Source: Saccharomonospora amisosensis (lineage in GTDB: Bacteria > Actinomycetota > Actinomycetes > Mycobacteriales > Pseudonocardiaceae). From it: a stretch of 64,000 nucleotides of DNA. The notes under the pieces were generated by a model that worked only from the letters and a program-made list of their open reading frames with translations, was not told the origin of the DNA and searched no databases. The stretch is from assembly GCF_011761185.1 (NCBI RefSeq), contig NZ_JAAOYM010000002.1, forward strand, positions 398,246 to 462,245. Direction: 5' to 3'. Each line of letters begins with the position of its first letter. The stretch's first letter is position 1. Positions 14,713-23,215 of this stretch are shown in pieces. The translations under genes and the position numbers were made by a program.

Positions 14713-16140
14713 ATGGCGCGTTTCATCGGACGCGGGCGGGAACTCGCGCTTTTGGGCCGGATGTTGGACCGGGTACGCGCGGGCGGCAGAGCCGGTCGAC
14801 CCGGCAGGGCCGTGCTCATCCGCGGTCGTCGGCGGGTCGGCAAGTCCCGGCTCGTTGAGGAGTTCGTCGAGCACGCGGGCGTACCGCATTTGTTCTACAC
14901 CGCATCGGCGCAACCGAGTGCGGGGGCGGACCTGGAACTCTTCGCCGAGGCAGCGGTGGCTTCGGACCTGCCGGACGCTGACCTGTTCCGTGACCAGACC
15001 CCGAAGTCGTGGGACGCGGCCCTGCGGCTGTTGGCGAGCGCCGTGCCGTACGACGAACCCAGCATCGTCGTGTTCGACGAACTGCCTTACCTGATACGCA
15101 ACGACCCCGGGTTCGAGGGGACGCTGCAAAAAGTGTTCGATCGCGAGTTGTCGCGGCGACCCGTGCTCCTGCTGGGTATCGGTTCGGACCTGGCGATGAT
15201 GGAAGCACTCAACGATTACGGCAGGCCGTTTCACCAGCGAGCCTCGGAACTCGTCGTGCCATCGCTCAGCCCCGCCGACGTCGCGGACATGTTGGGTTTG
15301 GAGACGTCCGCGGAAGCCTTCGACGCGTACCTCGTTTCCGGTGGGCTGCCTCTGATCCTCGACGAATGGCCCGCGGGCGCGCCGGTTGTGCGGTACCTGG
15401 CCGAAGCGCTGGCCGATCCGACATCGGCATTGCTGGTGAGTGCGGAGCGTGCGCTCGCGGCCGAGTTTCCGACGGAGGCGCAAGCTCGGCACGTGCTTAT
15501 GGCGATCGGTTCCGGGCAGCGGACGTTCTCGCTCATCGGGCAGGCCGCCGGTGGGATACCGCACGCCTCCTTGAACCGTTCCCTGCGGCTGCTCACGGCC
15601 AAGCGAATCGTCGAAGCGAAGTTGCCGCTCTCGGCACGCTCGTCGAAGGAGACGCGATACTGCGTAGCGGATCCATACCTGCGGTTCTGGTTGGCCTTCG
15701 TCGGACCGCATCTGCCCGAGATCGAACGTGGCAGGGGTGACCTCGTACTGGACCGGGTCCTTCGATCGTGGACGACATGGCGCGGCGGGGCCGTGGAGCC
15801 GGTCGTGCGCGAATCGCTTCGCCGCCTTCCGCCCGAAATGCTTCCGGAAGGCACCGCGGTCGTCGGCTCGTACTGGACACGGAGGAACGATCCGGAGATC
15901 GACATCGTCGGTGCGGACCGGGAACCCGTCGCCAAACGGATTACTCTCGTGGGCTCGATCAAGTGGCTGGAGCGGCGTCCCTTCGACGAACACGACTTGT
16001 CGCGGCTTGTACTCCATCGCTCGCTGCTACCCGGCGCCGACGAGCGCACCGCGCTGCTCGCCGTGAGCCGTAGCGGCGCCACCACCGAAGGCGTGCGCAC
16101 TCTCACAGCGGACGACCTGCTCGCCGCGTGGCCGCGCTGA
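14713..16140 (+). CDS. Archaeal-type AAA ATPase with C-terminal DUF234 domain
   Basis: The 475-residue protein starts with FIGRGRELALLGRMLDRV, then the Walker A RGRRRVGKSRLVEEF (about residues 38-52) and the Walker B VVFDELPYL. A winged-helix region and a C-terminal nuclease-like DUF234 part (RYCVADPYLRFWLAFV, then EIDIVGAD) follow. This matches the ArsR/archaeal ATPase plus DUF234 family, patchily distributed in bacteria and archaea and of unknown role. I chose the ATG at 14713 with GGAG upstream; the open frame reaches 14641 but begins in the palindromic region. An AT-rich leader suggests a transferred gene. Confidence 0.8.
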   Translation: MARFIGRGRELALLGRMLDRVRAGGRAGRPGRAVLIRGRRRVGKSRLVEEFVEHAGVPHLFYTASAQPSAGADLELFAEAAVASDLPDADLFRDQTPKSWDAALRLLASAVPYDEPSIVVFDELPYLIRNDPGFEGTLQKVFDRELSRRPVLLLGIGSDLAMMEALNDYGRPFHQRASELVVPSLSPADVADMLGLETSAEAFDAYLVSGGLPLILDEWPAGAPVVRYLAEALADPTSALLVSAERALAAEFPTEAQARHVLMAIGSGQRTFSLIGQAAGGIPHASLNRSLRLLTAKRIVEAKLPLSARSSKETRYCVADPYLRFWLAFVGPHLPEIERGRGDLVLDRVLRSWTTWRGGAVEPVVRESLRRLPPEMLPEGTAVVGSYWTRRNDPEIDIVGADREPVAKRITLVGSIKWLERRPFDEHDLSRLVLHRSLLPGADERTALLAVSRSGATTEGVRTLTADDLLAAWPR

Positions 16141-16156
16141 TCGTTTCGCTCGGCCC

Positions 16157-17032
16157 TCAGAACACGACGGTGCGGTCTCCGTGCACCAGCACGCGCCCTT
16201 CCAGGTGCCAGCGCAGCCCGCGGGCCAGGGTCACCTTCTCGATGTCGCGGCCCTTACGCACCATGTCGGTCACCGAGTCGGTGTGATCGACACGGATCAC
16301 GTCCTGCTCGATGATCGGTCCCGCGTCCAGGTCGGCGGTCACGTAGTGGCAGGTCGCGCCCACCAGCTTCACCCCGCGCGTGTGGGCCTGGTGATACGGC
16401 CGGGCACCGACGAACGACGGCAGGAAGCTGTGGTGGATGTTGATCGCCCTGCCCGCCCACGCCTCGCACAACGCGGGCGGCAGGATTCGCATGAACCTCG
16501 CCAGCACCACCGCGTGCGGGTCGTGCTCGTCGACCAGTTCGGCGATGCGGTCGAAAGCAGCCGCCTCGCCCGCTGTGTCTTCCGCGTCAGTGGGGAACGG
16601 TACGTGATGGAACGGGATTCCGTGGGCTCTCGTGATGTCGGCGAGCACGTCGTGGTTGCCGATCACCGCCCTGATATCGGCGTCCAGCTCGCCGGAGGAG
16701 ACCCTGCCGAGCAGGTCGTAGAGGCAGTGCCCCTCCCTTGACACCAGCAGTACGACACGGTGGCGCTCTGCGGTGTCGTCGATCCGCCAGTCGGACTCCG
16801 CGCCGAGCGAGCGCGCCACCCCGGCGAACCGGGCACGCAATTCGTCGACGTCGAACGGCAGCGAGTCGGCTCTCACCACCTGGCGGGTGAAGAACCATCC
16901 GGTGTCCGGGTCGGTGTGGTAGGCGGCCTCAACGATCCAGCCGCCCGCCTCCGCGAGGAACGAGGCGATGCGGGCGATGATGCCGGTGCGGTCGGGGCAG
17001 CCGAAGGTGATGACGTACTCGCGGTCGTGCAC
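16157..17032 (-). CDS. purU: Formyltetrahydrofolate deformylase
   Basis: PurU splits 10-formyltetrahydrofolate into formate and tetrahydrofolate, balancing one-carbon pools. The 291-residue protein has an N-terminal ACT domain (YVITFGCPDRTGIIARIASF) and a C-terminal formyltransferase fold. The catalytic Asn, His and Asp lie in INIHHSFLPSF and DAGPIIEQD, around PYHQAHTRGVKLVGATCHYV. The length is normal. The start is a GTG. It ends the minus-strand operon that begins at 19843, 22 bases after the isomerase-type gene. Confidence 0.95.
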   Translation of the reverse strand: MHDREYVITFGCPDRTGIIARIASFLAEAGGWIVEAAYHTDPDTGWFFTRQVVRADSLPFDVDELRARFAGVARSLGAESDWRIDDTAERHRVVLLVSREGHCLYDLLGRVSSGELDADIRAVIGNHDVLADITRAHGIPFHHVPFPTDAEDTAGEAAAFDRIAELVDEHDPHAVVLARFMRILPPALCEAWAGRAINIHHSFLPSFVGARPYHQAHTRGVKLVGATCHYVTADLDAGPIIEQDVIRVDHTDSVTDMVRKGRDIEKVTLARGLRWHLEGRVLVHGDRTVVF

Positions 17033-17054
17033 AACCCGATTGTCGTACCCGGCG

Positions 17055-17771
17055 TCACGGCGCCGCCAGCGGCTCCAGCAGCGCCACGTCCCCGGTGACC
17101 TTCGCCTCGCTCGGCCTGCGCCACACCGCCCGGTAGACCGCGTCGGCGCTGCCCTCGATAGTCACGTCCGGCTCGAACGGCTGTTCCGCCAGCTGTGGTG
17201 CCGAACCCGGCGCCAGCCGCACCGACCACAGCCTGCCGGCGTCCTCCGCGTGCACCAGCACCGTGCCGTCGGCGGTGAACTCGCTCCAGCCGGTGCGCCG
17301 GTGCACCAGCAACATGAGCAGCTCGTCGATGCCGTCGGCGGCGAACTCCGGGTCGAACGTCACGGTGACGGCGCCCAGCGTGAGCTCGGCGTCGACGCGG
17401 TGTATGGCGGCTTCATGGGCCTGCCGCCGCGCCCAGGACGCGACCACCGGCGGGTACGACGAGAACGGCAACCTCGTCGGCGCGCCGGGGCCCCGGTCGA
17501 ACACCGCGCGCAGCGCCTCCCGCTGCTGTTCCCACCAATCCAGCAACCGCTCCCACTCCCGAGGCGCCTCGCCCGCACGCACCCCGGAAACCTCAGGATG
17601 TTCGGTGGCCGCGACGACCCACGACTGGACCCTCGCGATGTGCCGCACGAGCTTGTGCACAGTCCAGTTCGGACACGTGGGTACCTGAGCCTGGGGACCG
17701 GCCGCGATCGCCGCGTCCCGCAGCGCGTCGCAGTGGTTCTCGACGGCCTGTCGGAAGGTCCCGTAGTCCAC
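17055..17771 (-). CDS. DinB/mycothiol-dependent maleylpyruvate isomerase family protein
   Basis: The 238-residue protein has the N-terminal four-helix DinB-like domain with the metal-histidine pattern: CPNWTVHKLVRHIARV near residue 33 and ARRQAHEAAIHRVDAE near residue 115. A C-terminal SCP2-like MDMPI domain completes it. Members use mycothiol as cofactor for isomerisations or transfers; mshA in this window shows the host makes mycothiol. The exact substrate is unknown. Its first 179 bases overlap the 3' part of the DedA frame on the same strand, which is unusual. Confidence 0.85.
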   Translation of the reverse strand: MDYGTFRQAVENHCDALRDAAIAAGPQAQVPTCPNWTVHKLVRHIARVQSWVVAATEHPEVSGVRAGEAPREWERLLDWWEQQREALRAVFDRGPGAPTRLPFSSYPPVVASWARRQAHEAAIHRVDAELTLGAVTVTFDPEFAADGIDELLMLLVHRRTGWSEFTADGTVLVHAEDAGRLWSVRLAPGSAPQLAEQPFEPDVTIEGSADAVYRAVWRRPSEAKVTGDVALLEPLAAP

Positions 17772-18372
17772 GGCGAGAGACTATCCTTCGCCCCAGCTCC
17801 ACGCAGCCGAGCACCAGCAGTCCCAGTCCGAACGCGACGAGCAGACCCTTGGCGGGATCGTCGGCGAAGCCCGCCGCACCCGCGTACCCAACCGCGACGG
17901 CGTACACCGCCCAGATCGTCACACCCACCGCGTCGAGCGCGGCGAAGCGGGCGAGCGGGAAGCGCAGGCTGCCCGTGGCCAGTGCGGAAGCGACCCTGCC
18001 GCCCGGTACGTAGCGGCCCGCCACGACGAGCAGCGTCGCGTGCCTATACACCTTTCGCCGAGCCCACTCGTAGGTGCGTCTGCCCTTCTCGTTGCGGTGC
18101 AGCCTGCGCAGCGTTCGTGGACCCGCCAGCCTGCCGACGCCGTGTCCGAGCAGGTCGCCCGCGAGCGCGCCACAGGCCGCCACGGCGGTAAGCGCGGCGA
18201 GTGCGGGAAAGTCCGGTCCGAGCAGTACCGCCACCGCCATCACCGAACTCTCGCTCGGCATGAACGGCAGCAACGCGTCCAGACCCGCCACGGCGAAGAT
18301 CAGCAACCACAGCCACGGTGAGTCGAGCGCGCCACGCAACAGCGCGGCGAACTCGTTCAGCAGCTCCAGCAT
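17593..18372 (-). CDS. DedA family membrane protein with read-through C-terminal tail
   Basis: Residues 1-200 look like a normal DedA/SNARE-associated protein. They comprise a re-entrant hydrophobic region with LPFMPSESSVMAVAVLLG, AGDLLGHGVGRLAG, RYVPGGRVASALATG and C-terminal membrane helices. DedA proteins are implicated in lipid scrambling and membrane homeostasis. The frame then continues 59 further residues (Arg/Gly-rich, no domain) into the isomerase gene, because no stop occurs where the family normally ends. Loss of the original stop, or a frameshift just before 17773, is likely. The ATG at 18372 overlaps the end of the acyltransferase gene by 16 bases. Confidence 0.75.
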   Translation of the reverse strand: MLELLNEFAALLRGALDSPWLWLLIFAVAGLDALLPFMPSESSVMAVAVLLGPDFPALAALTAVAACGALAGDLLGHGVGRLAGPRTLRRLHRNEKGRRTYEWARRKVYRHATLLVVAGRYVPGGRVASALATGSLRFPLARFAALDAVGVTIWAVYAVAVGYAGAAGFADDPAKGLLVAFGLGLLVLGCVELGRRIVSRRGLRDLPTGRREPLRRAAGRGDRGRSPGSGTHVSELDCAQARAAHREGPVVGRRGHRTS

Positions 18373-19046
18373 GCCGGTTCCGTGGCGAGTACGGCGTGCC
18401 GGGCCCGTGCCGCGAGCTCCGCACGATCGCCTTCGGGTTCGAGCAACCGGTGCGCGCGCACCCGCAGCTTCAGCTCCCGCGCTCCGCAGACCCGACGCAG
18501 TGAGCGGGCGAGCGAGTCCTCGCCGACGAAGGCCGCCACCGTGCTCGGCTCGCCGTCCTGCAGGTACTCCAACGTGACGGGACGCACCGGTGCTTCCGCG
18601 TCCAGCGCGGCCTGGAACACCGCGTGCCGAAACCTCCCGCCCGGTGCCGAACACCAGGTGGTGGCCTCGGGAAACACGGCGACGGTGTGGCCCTGCCGTA
18701 GCCGCGTCGCGATCGTCGCGACCAGCTCGGGTAGCGCGCGTAGCGCCCACCTGTCAACGAACAGCGTGCCGCTGTCGCGCGCCAGCCTGCCCAGCCACGG
18801 CCAACTCGCCACCTCGCGCTTGGCGAGCATGCTTACCGGTTCCACGGCGAGCAGGCCCACGATGTCGAGCCAGGAGACGTGGTTGGCGACCACCAGTGTG
18901 CCGCGTCCGTCGGCTGCGCTGAGCCGATCGGTGTCGCGCTCGAGGGTCACCTCCAGCGCGCGGAGCACGCGCAGGGCTCGGGCATCGAGTGTGCCGCGTG
19001 CGGTGAGTGAGGACCCCAGCGCTGCGCACCGTTTCATGGCTTTCAT
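18357..19046 (-). CDS. PlsC-type lysophospholipid acyltransferase (OlsA-like)
   Basis: The 229-residue protein has the acyltransferase motifs NHVSWLD (HX4D), TLFVDRWALRAL and VAVFPEATTWCS. Such enzymes acylate a lyso-lipid from acyl-ACP or acyl-CoA. The neighbouring OlsB-like N-acyltransferase suggests the second, O-acylation step of ornithine-type lipid synthesis, though 1-acylglycerol-3-phosphate is an alternative substrate. I chose the ATG at 19046; the open frame extends far upstream without homology. The inverted repeat ACCGGAG-tt-CTCCGGT (19054-19069) covers the probable ribosome binding site and may hide it. Confidence 0.8.
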   Translation of the reverse strand: MKAMKRCAALGSSLTARGTLDARALRVLRALEVTLERDTDRLSAADGRGTLVVANHVSWLDIVGLLAVEPVSMLAKREVASWPWLGRLARDSGTLFVDRWALRALPELVATIATRLRQGHTVAVFPEATTWCSAPGGRFRHAVFQAALDAEAPVRPVTLEYLQDGEPSTVAAFVGEDSLARSLRRVCGARELKLRVRAHRLLEPEGDRAELAARARHAVLATEPACWSC

Positions 19047-19114
19047 GGTGCTGACCGGAGTTCTCCGGTGGGTGACGCAGCGAGGAGTGCAGGGTGAACT
19101 CGCGCGGTATGAGT

Positions 19115-19843
19115 TCACCGGGTCTGCCCGAGGAAGTGCCGCAGGTAGCGGTCGTCGATGCGGTCGAGCGGTAGCAGCACGAAGAAGTCGGCGACACCGA
19201 AGTCCGGGTCGTGAGCGGGTGGCCCGCAGACCCAAGCGCCGAGCCGCAGGTATCCCCGCAGCAGCGGCGGCACCCGTGCGTAGCTTGGCCGCTCGTCGGT
19301 CGTCGGCGTGGCGTTCCACGGCAGGTGTGGCTCGACCCGCAGGTGCGCCGGTGACAGGTGGCGGCGCCGCGCGAGCTGCCACGTGTTCGCGCAGGCCTGC
19401 CCGCCGTCGGCGAGCGAGACCGAGGCGCAGCCCGCGAGGTGGCGCGCGCCGGAGAGCAACGCGTAGCGGGCCAGCGCACCCCACATCAGGTTGATGACCT
19501 GCCCGCCACGGTGGTCGGGGTGCACGCAGGAGCGGCCTGCCTCGATCAGCGATTCGCGCAGCGGGCGCAACGCGGCGAGGTCGAACTCTCCGCTGGAGTA
19601 GAGCCGATCAGTACGACCGGGCGGCAGCAGCCGGTAGGTGCCCACCACCGTGTCCGCGTGCTCGACGATCAGGTGGTCGCAGCGGTCGTCGAACTCGTCG
19701 CGGTCGAGTTCGCCGGGTAGCGCGGCGTTGAACTCGTCGACGAAGACGGCACGGCGCAACCGCTGAGCCGCTTCGACCTGTGCAGGGGTGTGCGCGATCG
19801 AAACCGTGTACTCGCGCGTGGGTACCGTGGCGGGTGAGGGCAT
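19115..19843 (-). CDS. OlsB-like GNAT-fold N-acyltransferase
   Basis: The 242-residue protein resembles the OlsB/Rv3027c type of N-acyltransferase: RLRRAVFVDEFNAALP, EFDDRCDHLIVEHADTVVGT, GRSCVHPDHRGGQVINLMWG and C-terminal DFGVADFFVLLPLDRID. OlsB makes lyso-ornithine lipid from ornithine and a 3-hydroxyacyl-ACP. The next gene encodes a PlsC acyltransferase, as in the two-gene olsBA pathway. Phosphate-free ornithine lipids often replace phospholipids under phosphate limitation, but no Pho site is obvious. This is the first gene of the minus-strand operon. Confidence 0.75.
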   Translation of the reverse strand: MPSPATVPTREYTVSIAHTPAQVEAAQRLRRAVFVDEFNAALPGELDRDEFDDRCDHLIVEHADTVVGTYRLLPPGRTDRLYSSGEFDLAALRPLRESLIEAGRSCVHPDHRGGQVINLMWGALARYALLSGARHLAGCASVSLADGGQACANTWQLARRRHLSPAHLRVEPHLPWNATPTTDERPSYARVPPLLRGYLRLGAWVCGPPAHDPDFGVADFFVLLPLDRIDDRYLRHFLGQTR

Positions 19844-20024
19844 GGTGACTCTCTTTCCGTTTCGCAGTGAGGAGCCGGTGTCTTCGCGGGGTCGTCGGGT
19901 GGCGGCCCGACGACCCCGCTCACCGCAGACTCGCAGGTAAGAGCGGTGTCGACCACGGGCTGACAGCGATCTCAGGGAGAACTCAGGGCACCCCTTACCT
20001 GCAGGCCCGACCCCCGTGCGGCGG

Positions 20025-20831
20025 CTACCTGTTCCGTTCGGACGGGGCGGCCGCTTCCCATGCCACGGTCAGCTCACCGAGCCGCCAACGCGTGCCGCGG
20101 CCCAGCAGCGGCCAGCCACGCTGGGCGAGTAACCGCACCGCCTCCACCCACCGCGCCCTGCGGCCGAACGGTGCGAACGGCACCGCGGCGGCCCAGCACT
20201 CGTCCAGCTCCGCGAGGAAGCCGTGAACGGCTTCGCCCGGCACGTTGCGGTGGATCAGCGCCTTAGGCAATCGCTGTGCCACAGTGGACGGACGGTCGAT
20301 GCTGTCGAGGCGGCAGGAGAGGGTGAGGCTGATCGGGCCTGCGTGGTTGAGCGTGACCCACGAGCACAACCTGCCGATCTCGTCGCTGGTTCCCTCCACC
20401 AGCAGGCCTCCCGGCGCGATGCCGCCGAGCATCGCTTCCCACGAGGGTGCGACATCACGCTCGGCGTACTGGCGCAGCACGTTGAACGCCCGCACCAGCA
20501 CCGGGTGCGTGCCCGCCAACTCGAAACCACCCCTGCGGAAGTCCAACCTCGGCGGGTCGGCCACCGAGGCGGCGGCCGCGACGCGGTCGGCGTCCAGCTC
20601 CAGGCCGAGAACCCGAACCCCCGGCTGCCGCTGTGCCAACCGCCTCGCCAGCTCCACCGTGGTCACAGGTGACGCCCCGTACCCGAGATCGACCACCAGC
20701 GGCTCGGCCGCGCCGGACAGCGCCCTGCCCACCGCCGGATCGGCGAGCAGCCAGCGGTCGACCCTGCGTAGCCGGTTGGGGTTGGTGGTTCCTCGGGTAG
20801 GGGTGCCGATCAGCCGCGGTCCGCGAGCCAC
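20025..20831 (-). CDS. Class I SAM-dependent methyltransferase-like protein
   Basis: The 268-residue protein shows a Rossmann methyltransferase core with LVVDLGYGASPVTTVELARRL (motif I region, about residue 46), VLGLELDADRVAAAA (motif II) and APGGLLVEGTSDEIG. The target is unknown. It is actinobacterial-specific in appearance. Its ATG at 20831 lies inside the end of the DUF2505 gene (22-base overlap, same strand), so the two are co-translated. The C-terminus is basic and proline-poor without extra domain. Confidence 0.75.
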   Translation of the reverse strand: MARGPRLIGTPTRGTTNPNRLRRVDRWLLADPAVGRALSGAAEPLVVDLGYGASPVTTVELARRLAQRQPGVRVLGLELDADRVAAAASVADPPRLDFRRGGFELAGTHPVLVRAFNVLRQYAERDVAPSWEAMLGGIAPGGLLVEGTSDEIGRLCSWVTLNHAGPISLTLSCRLDSIDRPSTVAQRLPKALIHRNVPGEAVHGFLAELDECWAAAVPFAPFGRRARWVEAVRLLAQRGWPLLGRGTRWRLGELTVAWEAAAPSERNR

Positions 20832-21310
20832 CGCGACGTGAACTCCGCCTCGTGCTCGAGCAGCTCGGTCACCTGGTCGGCGACGAAGCCTTCGAGCTTG
20901 CCCCCCACGAGCGGGATGCGGACCTTGACCTCACCCCTGGTGTGTAGCACGCTACCCGACGTCTCGTCGTAAAGTTCGGTGCGGGCGGTGATGTGCCCCG
21001 GCATCGCGCTGACGTGAACGGTTACCGTGCCGACGTAGCGGCCCTGCTGCGCCGACCAGGTGTGCTCGCGCTGCACCTCGAGGTCACCGGAGTGCATTTT
21101 CTGCACCAGGTGCGGTAGCTGCTCGGCCGGAATGCCCTGTACCAGCGTGTACGACACACCGTCGGCCGTGGCGGTGTGCTCGCGCAGCGTCGAATCCTTG
21201 CCGCCGATCTCGTCCAGCCGTGCCCGCAGCGCGTGCTGTTGTGTCTGGGCGGCATACACGTCGGCGGCACTGTGCGCGAACGTCGCACGGTGCTCGATAC
21301 GGGTCGCCAT
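20810..21310 (-). CDS. DUF2505 family protein
   Basis: The 166-residue protein matches DUF2505, a START/SRPBCC-like family in actinobacteria. It begins with IEHRATFAHSAADVYAAQTQ, has a central HTWSAQQGRYVGTVTVHVSAMPGH and ends with GGKLEGFVADQVTELLEHE. It probably binds a hydrophobic ligand. The ATG at 21310 is 25 bases from the divergent murB start. The same neighbour relation (Rv0481c with murB Rv0482) occurs in mycobacteria, which supports the call. Confidence 0.85.
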   Translation of the reverse strand: MATRIEHRATFAHSAADVYAAQTQQHALRARLDEIGGKDSTLREHTATADGVSYTLVQGIPAEQLPHLVQKMHSGDLEVQREHTWSAQQGRYVGTVTVHVSAMPGHITARTELYDETSGSVLHTRGEVKVRIPLVGGKLEGFVADQVTELLEHEAEFTSRWLADRG

Positions 21311-21335
21311 GCGCAGGACAGTACCGTTACCGCTT

Positions 21336-22385
21336 GTGAGCACTGTCGGAACGCCCGTCCAGGAGGCCCTGCGCGAGCACACCACGCTGCGGCTCGGCGG
21401 CCCGGCCCGCCGGTTCGTCACCGCGTCGACGACCGGGGAACTGGTCTCGCTCGTGCGCGAACTCGACGCGGCGGGCGAGTCGGTGCTGCTGCTCGGCGGT
21501 GGCTCGAACCTCGTCGTGGCGGACGCCGGGTTCGCGGGCACGGTGGTGCGCATCGGCACCACCGGCTGGGACGACGACGGCGTCGCCGCGGGACAGAACT
21601 GGGACGACTACGTCGCGGCCACGATCGCGGCAGGTCTGGGCGGCCTGGAATGTCTCTCCGGCATCCCGGGGTCGGCAGGCGCGACGCCGATCCAGAACGT
21701 TGGCGCCTACGGCTGCGAGATCAGCCAGGTGCTGCGCTCCATCGATCTCTACGATCGCCGATCCGGCGCGATCCGCACCATCGCCGCCGCCGACCTCGGC
21801 TTCGCCTACCGCACGAGCGTGCTGAAGGGCACCGACTCCGGCATCGTGCTCCGGGTGCGCTTCTCGTTGCACACCGACGGGCTGTCCGCCCCGATCCGGT
21901 ACGCAGAGCTCGCGACCGCCCTGGGCACCGAGGTCGGCGCCAGGGTGCCTGCCGCCGAGGCCCGAGAGGCGGTGCTCGCGCTACGCGCGCGCAAGGGCAT
22001 GGTGCTCGACCCTGCTGATCACGACACCTGGAGCGCGGGCTCGTTCTTCACCAATCCCGTCGTCGCCGACGACCAGGTCACCGACGTGCTGGCCAGGATC
22101 GCCGAGGTCGTCGGGGCCGACGTGCCCGTGCCAAGGTATCCCGCCGACGGCGGCGTGAAGCTGTCCGCGGCGTGGCTGATCGAGCGAGCCGGGTTCGGCA
22201 AGGGCTACCCGGGGCCGGGCGGGCGCGTTCGGCTTTCGACGAAGCACACGCTCGCGCTGACCAACCGCGGCGCGGCGACCACGGCCGACCTGCTGGCCCT
22301 CGCTCGCGAGGTGCGTGACGGGGTGCTCAACACCTTCGGCGTCACCCTTCGGCCGGAGCCGCTGCTCATCAACTGCCAGCTGTAG
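21336..22385 (+). CDS. murB: UDP-N-acetylenolpyruvoylglucosamine reductase
   Basis: MurB reduces UDP-GlcNAc-enolpyruvate to UDP-MurNAc with NADPH and FAD, an early cytoplasmic step of peptidoglycan synthesis. The 349-residue protein has the FAD-binding domain motif LLLGGGSNLVVADAGFAG. GIPGSAGATPIQNVGAYGCE binds the cofactor, and SAGSFFTNPVV contains the catalytic serine. LIERAGFGKGYPGPGGRVRL lies near the C-terminus. I chose the GTG at 21336; the open frame extends to 21060 but overlaps the divergent DUF2505 gene. Confidence 0.97.
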   Translation: MSTVGTPVQEALREHTTLRLGGPARRFVTASTTGELVSLVRELDAAGESVLLLGGGSNLVVADAGFAGTVVRIGTTGWDDDGVAAGQNWDDYVAATIAAGLGGLECLSGIPGSAGATPIQNVGAYGCEISQVLRSIDLYDRRSGAIRTIAAADLGFAYRTSVLKGTDSGIVLRVRFSLHTDGLSAPIRYAELATALGTEVGARVPAAEAREAVLALRARKGMVLDPADHDTWSAGSFFTNPVVADDQVTDVLARIAEVVGADVPVPRYPADGGVKLSAAWLIERAGFGKGYPGPGGRVRLSTKHTLALTNRGAATTADLLALAREVRDGVLNTFGVTLRPEPLLINCQL

Positions 22386-22416
22386 CGCGACCTGGATTTC
22401 AGCGCCGTCAGCGCCG

Positions 22417-23148
22417 TTAGCGACGCAGAATGCGGCTGCCGTTGTACTGGTCCCTCGGCTGTAGCACGATCCGGTCGAGGTTGACGTGCGCGGGCCTGGT
22501 GGCGGCGAAGGCGATGACCTCGGCCACGTCGGCCGCGGTGAGGGGTTGCAGGCCCCGGTAGACCTTCGCCGCTCGCTCAGCATCGCCGTCGAAACGGTTC
22601 AGCGAGAAATCCGTCTCGACCATCCCTGGCACGATCTCGGTCATGCGCAGCGGATCTCCCAGGTGCTCCGAACGCAGGGTCTGGTGCAGCGCCGCCTGCG
22701 CGTGTTTGGCCGAGGTGTAGCCCGCGCCGCCGTCGTACACCTCGTGCCCGGCGATGGAGGTCACGGTGATCACATGCCCCTCACCCGAGGCGATCAGCTT
22801 CGGTAGCAGAGCCTTGGTGACACGCAGCGTGCCGAGCACGTTCGCCTGCCACATCCAGTGCCAGTTCTCCTCGTCGGCCTCCTCGACGCGCTCGAGCCCC
22901 CTCGCGCCGCCGGCGTTGTTGACGAGGAGATGGCATTCTGGGATGTGGTTGACGAATGACGCAACGGAGTCAGCATCCGTGACGTCCAGTTCATGTGCGG
23001 TGCCGGACAGTTCCTCGGCGAGCGCACGCAGCCGGTCGAGGCGGCGTGCGCCGAGCACGACGTGGAAGCCGGCTGCGGCCAGCGCCCTGGCGCTCGCTTC
23101 GCCGATGCCCGCGCTTGCTCCCGTTACGACTGCGGTTCGCATGCTCAT
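22417..23148 (-). CDS. Short-chain dehydrogenase/reductase (Rv0484c-like, YdfG group)
   Basis: The 243-residue classical SDR has the NAD(P) motif TGASAGIGEASARAL (residues about 9-23), NNAGGARG, TSIAGHEVYDGGAGYTSAK with the catalytic Ser, Tyr and Lys, and VPGMVETDFS. The YdfG group reduces 3-hydroxy acids or related carbonyls with NADP. It stands convergent to murB and divergent from the L,D-transpeptidase gene. The same order (murB, lprQ, SDR) occurs in mycobacteria. Confidence 0.9.
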   Translation of the reverse strand: MSMRTAVVTGASAGIGEASARALAAAGFHVVLGARRLDRLRALAEELSGTAHELDVTDADSVASFVNHIPECHLLVNNAGGARGLERVEEADEENWHWMWQANVLGTLRVTKALLPKLIASGEGHVITVTSIAGHEVYDGGAGYTSAKHAQAALHQTLRSEHLGDPLRMTEIVPGMVETDFSLNRFDGDAERAAKVYRGLQPLTAADVAEVIAFAATRPAHVNLDRIVLQPRDQYNGSRILRR

Positions 23149-23215
23149 GCCTGCATGCTGCCAAATGAGGTGAGTCCGCTCACGGGCGGTTCACATTGTG
23201 ATCGAGGAGGACAGG

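Noticed and set aside
23191..23201. TCACA-T-TGTGA palindrome as a CRP-type operator before the L,D-transpeptidase gene.
   Set aside because: CRP sites have TGTGA first and TCACA second with a six-base spacer; here the order is reversed and the spacing is one base. It may be chance.
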